In this document: positions 59,821 to 64,000 of the stretch, piece after piece | Numbering within the stretch: position 1 is the stretch's first letter | Layout: the number at the start of each line of letters is the position of its first letter | From: Pseudovibrio flavus | GTDB lineage: Bacteria > Pseudomonadota > Alphaproteobacteria > Rhizobiales > Stappiaceae | Assembly (NCBI RefSeq): GCF_009711345.1 | Contig: NZ_SMMA01000051.1 | Coordinates: forward strand, 1-64,000 | Reading direction: 5' to 3' | Length of the DNA: 64,000 bases | Program-made: the position numbers and the translations under genes | Notes under the pieces: generated by a model | What the model saw: the letters and a program-made list of their open reading frames with translations, nothing else | Told to the model about the DNA's origin: nothing | Databases searched by the model: none

Positions 59821-59850
59821 CTCCCGAGTAGCTATGTAACTAATCGGGAG
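59821..59850. terminator. Hairpin between convergent paaE and lacI-type gene
   Basis: CTCCCGA (59821-59827) / TCGGGAG (59844-59850) with a 16-nt loop and no T-run. A weak bidirectional end signal. Confidence 0.5.
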
Positions 59851-59857
59851 TGCTGCA

Positions 59858-60853
59858 CTAATTCTTCAAGGTGGCGACGGATTTTCGCTTCACCAATTTA
59901 GCAGCGATTTCCGAGCGTACTGGTCTGCGGTATTTGTTCTTCACGCGGTCGATTAGCTTGCGGACAGCCTCACGGCTCACTTCGGTAAAGTCGATATCAA
60001 TGGTGGAGATCGGCGGCGTACTGCGCTGAGAAAACGGCACATTATCGAAGCCGAGAACGGAGATATCCTGCGGCACGCGGAGGCCCATTTCCTGAGCGGC
60101 TTCCAGACAGGCAAAAGCTACCATGTCATTGGTGCAAAAAACTGCCGTCACTGGCTGCTTGGCCTGTACCTCTTTGATAATTTGCACCACTTCCCAAGTT
60201 TCTGGCGGCACGCTAACGCTAAAGACAGGCGGGGTTACATCTGCACCTAGTCGTTCGCGGATTGCATCTCTAAAGCCGCGCTCACGATCATCAGTCGTTT
60301 CGCGCTGGTTATGTTTGATGAGAACGATATCGCTGTGCCCTTCATCAAGCAGGTAGTTGGTGCCGATGCGTGCGCCCCAGTACCCGCCCGGAACCGTGGT
60401 GTCGTACTTAAACTGGCCTTGTAGCGAATTGATAAGGCCAACGGGAACGCGGGCATTATCCAGCATATCCAACGTCTTATTAGCATCAACGGCAATCGCT
60501 AGTACGCCATCAATACCATCCAGACTCTGGGAAACATCGCGCTCGCCAACCTCGGACAGATAGGTGAGCTGAATGTTCTGCTTGGAGCACTCGCCCTCTA
60601 GGCCAGCGTAGAGCTGATCAAACACGTTGTACTGAATAATATGCGGAAAGCGGCGGTCACAAATCACACCGAAGTTCAGGAATCGCTCCTGCTTCTTCTG
60701 TGGCTTTTTGGAATAGCCAAGCTGCTCTGCAACTTTCAGAACATGGTCGCGTACAACAGGACTGATCGTCGGTACCCCGTTCAAAACACGGGAAACCGTG
60801 CTAACGGAAACGTCCGCTTCCTGCGCAATATCGATGAGTTTGACCTTGCTCAT
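59858..60853 (-). CDS. LacI-family transcriptional regulator
   Basis: 331 aa. N-terminal LacI HTH (VKLIDIAQEADVSVSTVSRV LNG) and hinge, then a periplasmic-binding-like domain (FGVICDRRFPHIIQYNVFDQ, LLDEGHSDIVLIKHNQRETT, AVFCTNDMVAFACLEAAQEM, ISVLGFDNVPFSQRSTPPIS). Regulators of this type usually respond to sugars. No sugar operon lies within the window; paa control by a LacI protein would be unusual. Its upstream DNA has a GCAT octamer array that may be its operator. Confidence 0.92.
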   Translation of the reverse strand: MSKVKLIDIAQEADVSVSTVSRVLNGVPTISPVVRDHVLKVAEQLGYSKKPQKKQERFLNFGVICDRRFPHIIQYNVFDQLYAGLEGECSKQNIQLTYLSEVGERDVSQSLDGIDGVLAIAVDANKTLDMLDNARVPVGLINSLQGQFKYDTTVPGGYWGARIGTNYLLDEGHSDIVLIKHNQRETTDDRERGFRDAIRERLGADVTPPVFSVSVPPETWEVVQIIKEVQAKQPVTAVFCTNDMVAFACLEAAQEMGLRVPQDISVLGFDNVPFSQRSTPPISTIDIDFTEVSREAVRKLIDRVKNKYRRPVRSEIAAKLVKRKSVATLKN

Positions 60854-61055
60854 TCCGGTTCTTTGCCCTGGTTCTTGGCGTCGCCTGCATATCGAGTAAA
60901 ATTCGCGATATCAGCAAATTATGTTTATTTCCAGAGTTCTAGCAGCGCCATTCTGGCACTTGCCACAGCTGCCAGCAATTCAAAGTGGCTGGCTAGCTTA
61001 ATCTCTGCTTGTGTGATGCATTCTCTATCACATGTGTGGCTTATGCAAAAAGATA

Positions 61056-61084
61056 GCATATTTGCATAAGTGCATAATTTGCAT
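61056..61084. repeat. GCAT octamer tandem array (possible LacI operator region)
   Basis: GCAT at 61056, 61064, 61072 and 61081: units GCATATTT, GCATAAGT, GCATAATTT, GCATTGAT. Period 8-9 bp, AT-rich. It lies 200 bp upstream of the lacI-type start. Confidence 0.4.
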
Positions 61085-61707
61085 TGATTTTCAGAGTTTT
61101 TGCAAATTTTCAGCAATTCCATTTTTATGCACTGTTGAGTTTATGTGCGGTTATACCCCCTCGCTACCTCAAAGATCATGCCTTTAGGGAATGTCGGAAA
61201 AAGCTCTAAAAACCAATATTTTGTATGGGAGAGTCGGCGTTGAATACCGCTAATAGACGGGCCGGACTCTTGAAGGTATAGCGTCAAAAAATCTCGTGTC
61301 GGTTGTTTTACGGACTTGTGCCTCCTGCAAAAAATCATATTTTTACACTCAACTGATGCAAGTTGCAAAGGAAGCCAATTTGCATTGAGAGTGTGTCTTA
61401 GGGTCACGAAAAACAATAATAATAAGAACTACCGTTGGTCCGGTAGTTTGGCAGTACCAACAAGAATACCGATGCTTTGAAAAAGGCATTTATCGTTACA
61501 GAGAAAAAGGCACGCAATAAAGAACGTGCTGACCGAAAACGGTCTCCGGTAAAAAACCATGAACGATAGGGTAGCTGAAGTCTTGAAGGTTCAATGAGCG
61601 AAAGCTCTAGCCAAGGTCTGGATCAAGGTTCCTTTGGCCTTCTAAGAAAAGCTGTTTCGTGGATATGCGCGAGGCAGCCTGAAACACACTCATTTTATTG
61701 GGCTTAT

Positions 61708-61790
61708 GCCCTCATCTAAGAAGTATACTCTTGGTAGATGAGGGCTAGCCAAAAGGCCGGCTGGGACCCCCTCAGTCGGCCTTTTTCTTT
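61708..61790 (+). terminator. Double hairpin: possible 3' end of a small RNA
   Basis: First stem GCCCTCATCTA (61708-61718) / TAGATGAGGGC (61735-61745), perfect 11 bp. The second stem is AAAAGGCCGGCTG (61751-61763) / CAGTCGGCCTTTT (61773-61785) with one G-T pair, ending TTTTTCTTT. A strong intrinsic terminator without a protein gene before it suggests a non-coding transcript that starts further left on the plus strand. Confidence 0.65.
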
Positions 61791-61920
61791 GCCCGTCTGC
61801 CAGCTTTATTCCTCGCTTCCTCGCCGTCCTATGCTTGGGGTTACCGAAGTTTACTCGCCCCCCAATAATCCAGTGAATGACTGCTGTTGCCTTTAGGTAA
61901 GCTGGTAGTTACCGTAAGTG

Positions 61921-62265
61921 ATGACTTACGAAGAGGTGCTTGCCGCCCTCGCGGATGATACGCGTCGGCGCATATTTGAAGACCTGCGCAGCGGACCGAA
62001 AAACGTCACAACTCTTTCTGACGGACGCGGTGTGAGTAGGCCTGCTGTCTCTCAGCATTTGAAAGTGCTGCAGGAAGCTCAGCTGGTGCATGTAAAGCAG
62101 GTGGGCACCTCTCGTTATTACAGCGTTGACCAACAAGGCTTGCTGAGCCTGCAGAGTTATCTGGAGAGTTTTTGGGAGGATGTGCTGTCTGCCTATGAGC
62201 AGGCCACACGCGAAACTGAGGGAGTTGGGAATGATGGAGCCGATTGTAAAGACGGTGCGGGTTGA
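61921..62265 (+). CDS. ArsR-family transcriptional regulator
   Basis: 114 aa from the ATG at 61921 (GTG at 61918 is also possible). Winged HTH: ALADDTRRRIFEDLRSGPKN VTTL, RPAVSQHLKVLQEAQLVHVK, GTSRYYSVDQQGLLSLQSYL. No metal-binding Cys pair; this is the SRPBCC-linked, non-metal ArsR subgroup, followed by an AHSA1 gene overlapping by 35 bp. The pair is a widespread two-gene unit. Confidence 0.92.
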   Translation: MTYEEVLAALADDTRRRIFEDLRSGPKNVTTLSDGRGVSRPAVSQHLKVLQEAQLVHVKQVGTSRYYSVDQQGLLSLQSYLESFWEDVLSAYEQATRETEGVGNDGADCKDGAG

Positions 62266-62692
62266 GTGCTCACCCGAACGAGCCTTTGAGGTTTTCACGG
62301 TAGAGATTGGACGCTGGTGGCCAGCGGACAAATACTCCCTCACCGGTAAGACCGGCGTTTCTTCGCCTACGGTTCTAATGGAACCCTTTGCTGGCGGCAG
62401 GCTTCAAGAGGTGGAAGACAACGGCACTGTTCACCAATGGGGTTTTGTACGCCTCTACCAACCTCACTCTGCCCTTTCAATTGCATGGCAGTTATCTGGC
62501 ACCGACTGTGAGCCGACTATCATCGATGTGACCTTTGAGGCAGATGGTGACGGCACCAAAGTTTGCCTTAGCCATCATAACTGGCAGGCGCTGGGGGATC
62601 GTGCTGTGGAGGTTAGAGAAAAACACTTTAACGGCTGGGAAGACGTGTTCGTGCAGGGGTATGCTGTGGCCTGTGAAGAGGTTATGGCCTAA
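62231..62692 (+). CDS. SRPBCC (AHSA1/START-like) domain protein
   Basis: 153 aa from the ATG at 62231 with GGGAG before it (inside the arsR end, in another frame). SRPBCC marks: VRVECSPERAFEVFTVEIGR WWP, GGRLQEVEDNGTVHQWGFVR, and the end GWEDVFVQGYAVACEE. The helix-grip fold binds a hydrophobic ligand; the role in ArsR pairs is not clear. Confidence 0.9.
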   Translation: MMEPIVKTVRVECSPERAFEVFTVEIGRWWPADKYSLTGKTGVSSPTVLMEPFAGGRLQEVEDNGTVHQWGFVRLYQPHSALSIAWQLSGTDCEPTIIDVTFEADGDGTKVCLSHHNWQALGDRAVEVREKHFNGWEDVFVQGYAVACEEVMA

Positions 62693-62770
62693 CGCCTCCA
62701 TCCTGTTCTTGCCTCTGTGCAGGCGCAGATGCCTCAGGCGCTTGAGGCCTATGAATAGGCGCAAAGAAAT

Positions 62771-62800
62771 GGCGCGGATAGTGTTTCCGCGCCCTCTTTC
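62771..62800 (+). terminator. Terminator after ArsR-SRPBCC unit
   Basis: GGCGCGGA (62771-62778) / TCCGCGCC (62786-62793), then CTCTTTC. Short T-run, moderate strength. Confidence 0.6.
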
Positions 62801-62847
62801 ATATTCTGGTTCTACAGTATCGCTAAAGAGCGCTGAGTTGTTCGGCT

Positions 62848-63507
62848 CTAACTAGCTGGCTCGATCTGTGCGAGCTGCTGCAATATGGCCTTGTAGTTTT
62901 CTACGCCCTGCGCGCCGCTTACCAAGTGCTTCAGATTAAAGATCATTGCCGGAACGCCGTGGATGCCGCGAGAGGTCCACTGCTGTTCTTCATTGCGCAC
63001 GATTGGAGCATAGCGTCCGTCGCGTAGCATCATCGTGGTGGCTGCGCTGTCCAAGCCCACGTCTTCCGCCACTTGTTGCAGCACTTCGATATCGCTCACG
63101 TCCTTTTGGTCGGTAAAGTAGGCTTTGAAGAGCGCCATCTTCAATTCGTGCTGCTTGCCAAACTCCTTGGCCCATGTAAGCAGCTGGTGGGCTTTGAAGG
63201 TGTTGACCATGCGCATGTCATCATCATAGGCAAAGGTGAAACCCACCTCGCCGCCAAGCTGGCTCAGCCGTGCCCGCGCCTCGCGGGAACCTTCCGGCGT
63301 GGTACCGTACTTTTCTGCAAGGTGTTCACGCAGGTTTTGCCCCTCTGGCGGCATAGTCGGGTTAAGTTCAAACGGATGCCACTCAACCTCGGCTATCGTT
63401 CCAGTCTCCTTTAGAGCCTGTTCCAATTGTTTGTAGCCGATAATGCACCATGGGCAGACCACGTCTGATACGATGTCGATCTTTAATGGGGCGGTGTTTT
63501 GTGTCAT
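62848..63507 (-). CDS. DsbA-family FrnE-like thiol oxidoreductase
   Basis: 219 aa from the ATG at 63507. Thioredoxin fold with the active site CPWC (KIDIVSDVVCPWCIIGYKQL), no signal peptide, so cytoplasmic. FELNPTMPPEGQNLREHLAE, then FNTFKAHQLL-like VNTFKAHQLLTWAKEFGKQH, and the cis-Pro loop GIHGVPAMIFNLKHLVSGAQ are FrnE marks. FrnE acts as disulfide isomerase/oxidoreductase in Deinococcus; elsewhere it is found in polyketide synthesis. Alone here. Confidence 0.92.
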   Translation of the reverse strand: MTQNTAPLKIDIVSDVVCPWCIIGYKQLEQALKETGTIAEVEWHPFELNPTMPPEGQNLREHLAEKYGTTPEGSREARARLSQLGGEVGFTFAYDDDMRMVNTFKAHQLLTWAKEFGKQHELKMALFKAYFTDQKDVSDIEVLQQVAEDVGLDSAATTMMLRDGRYAPIVRNEEQQWTSRGIHGVPAMIFNLKHLVSGAQGVENYKAILQQLAQIEPAS

Positions 63508-63640
63508 CACGTTTACTTTCTTGAAAAGGCTGAGGCTTTTGACAGGGCGGTAGACTGGTGTGCGGGTTTCTCCGAAATACGGGCGCTTTCTTATAGATAG
63601 GTCAGAATGACCAAAAGCCTAGCCTCGGTTCAAGACCTTT

Positions 63641-64000
63641 CTAGTCAACATAGATCATTTTACGTGTCATTCCGCCGTCGATGGTGAGTACCTGTCCAGT
63701 CATAAAACCGGCAGAAGCCAGGTAAAGCACGGCATCGGCAATATCCTCTGCCCTGCCCACACGGCCCACCGGATGCTGTGCATGGTCTTCGTCAGAAAGC
63801 GGAACATCAGCAGAAATCCAGCCCGGAGCGATAGCGTTAACGCGCACCTTTGGCCCTAGATTAATCGCCAGCGCTTGGGTGATGGAGACAATACCGCCTT
63901 TGGCTGCGGCGTAGATGAAATCGCCCCCTTCTGACATAACAGCGCGAGTGGATGCCATGTTTACAATGCTGGCTCTTTCGTCCATCAGGCTAACTGCCTT
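63641..64000 (-). CDS. Short-chain dehydrogenase/reductase, 5' part cut by window edge
   Basis: The open frame continues to the window end (KAVSLMDERASIVNMASTRA). Catalytic Ser in IVNMASTRAVMSEGGDFIYA, Tyr-x3-Lys in YAAAKGGIVSITQALAINLG, PKVRVNAIAPGWI, and the end DIADAVLYLASAGFMTGQVL TIDGGMTRKMIY. Classical SDR C-terminal half; the cofactor motif lies outside the window. Confidence 0.88.
   Translation of the reverse strand, partial: KAVSLMDERASIVNMASTRAVMSEGGDFIYAAAKGGIVSITQALAINLGPKVRVNAIAPGWISADVPLSDEDHAQHPVGRVGRAEDIADAVLYLASAGFMTGQVLTIDGGMTRKMIYVD

Larger units (their letters stand above)
60854..61917. other. 1-kb non-coding region with repeats and a hairpin/terminator pair
   Basis: No credible protein gene. 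Features: the GCAT octamer array at 61056-61084; a hairpin CTACCG/CGGTAG (61427-61444 region); a short open frame without ATG (61445-61559) whose product would be very basic (KKAFIVTEKKARNKERADRK, RSPVKNHER); and the double hairpin at 61708-61790. A 91-codon minus frame at 61141-61416 lacks a ribosome site and coding character. Confidence 0.45.

Noticed and set aside
61141-61416. 91-codon minus frame in the 61 kb non-coding region
   Set aside because: No ribosome site or coding character; lies in AT-rich non-coding DNA.
1-64000. CRISPR arrays, rRNA, tRNA, complete insertion sequences
   Set aside because: No regularly spaced repeats, no conserved rRNA or tRNA stretches, and no transposase-like protein were seen in any frame.

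Overview
The window looks like a chromosomal piece of a marine alphaproteobacterium of the Hyphomicrobiales (Pseudovibrio/Labrenzia-like; this is inference, as no rRNA or tRNA gene is present). Supporting signs are two BA14K-family surface proteins, an FeS-type bacterial photolyase of Agrobacterium PhrB length, a DctPQM TRAP transporter, torECAD, anaerobic nrdDG and paaABCDE. Coding density is high with many one-gene units. No CRISPR array, transposase, rRNA or tRNA was found.

Layout. 1-5.3 kb: small redox and stress genes (GNAT, tandem SnoaL plus HxlR regulator, LysR plus zinc-free ADH plus ABM monooxygenase, Nudix). 5.4-7.2 kb: a membrane/soluble gene that appears split by a frameshift. 7.5-16 kb: NCS1 permease, MATE pump, soluble CZB-type chemoreceptor, an AT-rich HNH nuclease gene, cytochrome b561, LysR, and intergenic palindromic repeats. 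16-21.7 kb: secreted esterase/lipase, anaerobic ribonucleotide reductase nrdD-nrdG, DMT exporter with a divergent ribbon-helix-helix gene and a perfect palindromic operator. 21.97-23.2 kb: the least ordinary part, with an array of strong hairpins next to an orphan TraK-like (conjugation oriT-binding) gene and degenerate coding remnants. 23.2-26.9 kb: HlyD-type secretion pair, outer membrane barrel, CE15-like esterase. 27.8-31.9 kb: TRAP transporter and YqhD-like alcohol dehydrogenase. 32.5-36 kb: DUF411 protein and a large beta-solenoid autotransporter. 36-46 kb: GNAT, SDR, a CsoR-type metal repressor with an MFS pump carrying a His-rich tail, a transglutaminase-like protein, DMT exporter, BA14K pair, photolyase, SulP. 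46.4-48.8 kb: polar amino-acid-type ABC importer. 49.1-53.6 kb: complete torE-torC-torA-torD TMAO respiration operon. 53.8-59.8 kb: semialdehyde dehydrogenase, SnoaL protein, paaABCDE phenylacetyl-CoA epoxidase. 59.8-64 kb: LacI regulator, a 1 kb non-coding stretch ending in a double hairpin/terminator, ArsR-SRPBCC pair, FrnE-like DsbA protein and a partial SDR.

How they fit together. torECAD and nrdDG together point to growth without oxygen, with TMAO as electron acceptor and oxygen-independent dNTP synthesis; paaABCDE needs oxygen, so the host is facultative. TRAP, NCS1, ABC and SulP importers plus DMT/MATE/MFS exporters suit a versatile heterotroph. The most promising unexplained material is the structured 22.2-22.44 kb segment with its TraK-like neighbour, followed by the HNH nuclease with an EVE/PUA-like N-terminus, the unusual CsoR-type regulator with its two C/G-tract sites, and the putative RNA locus around 61.4-61.8 kb.
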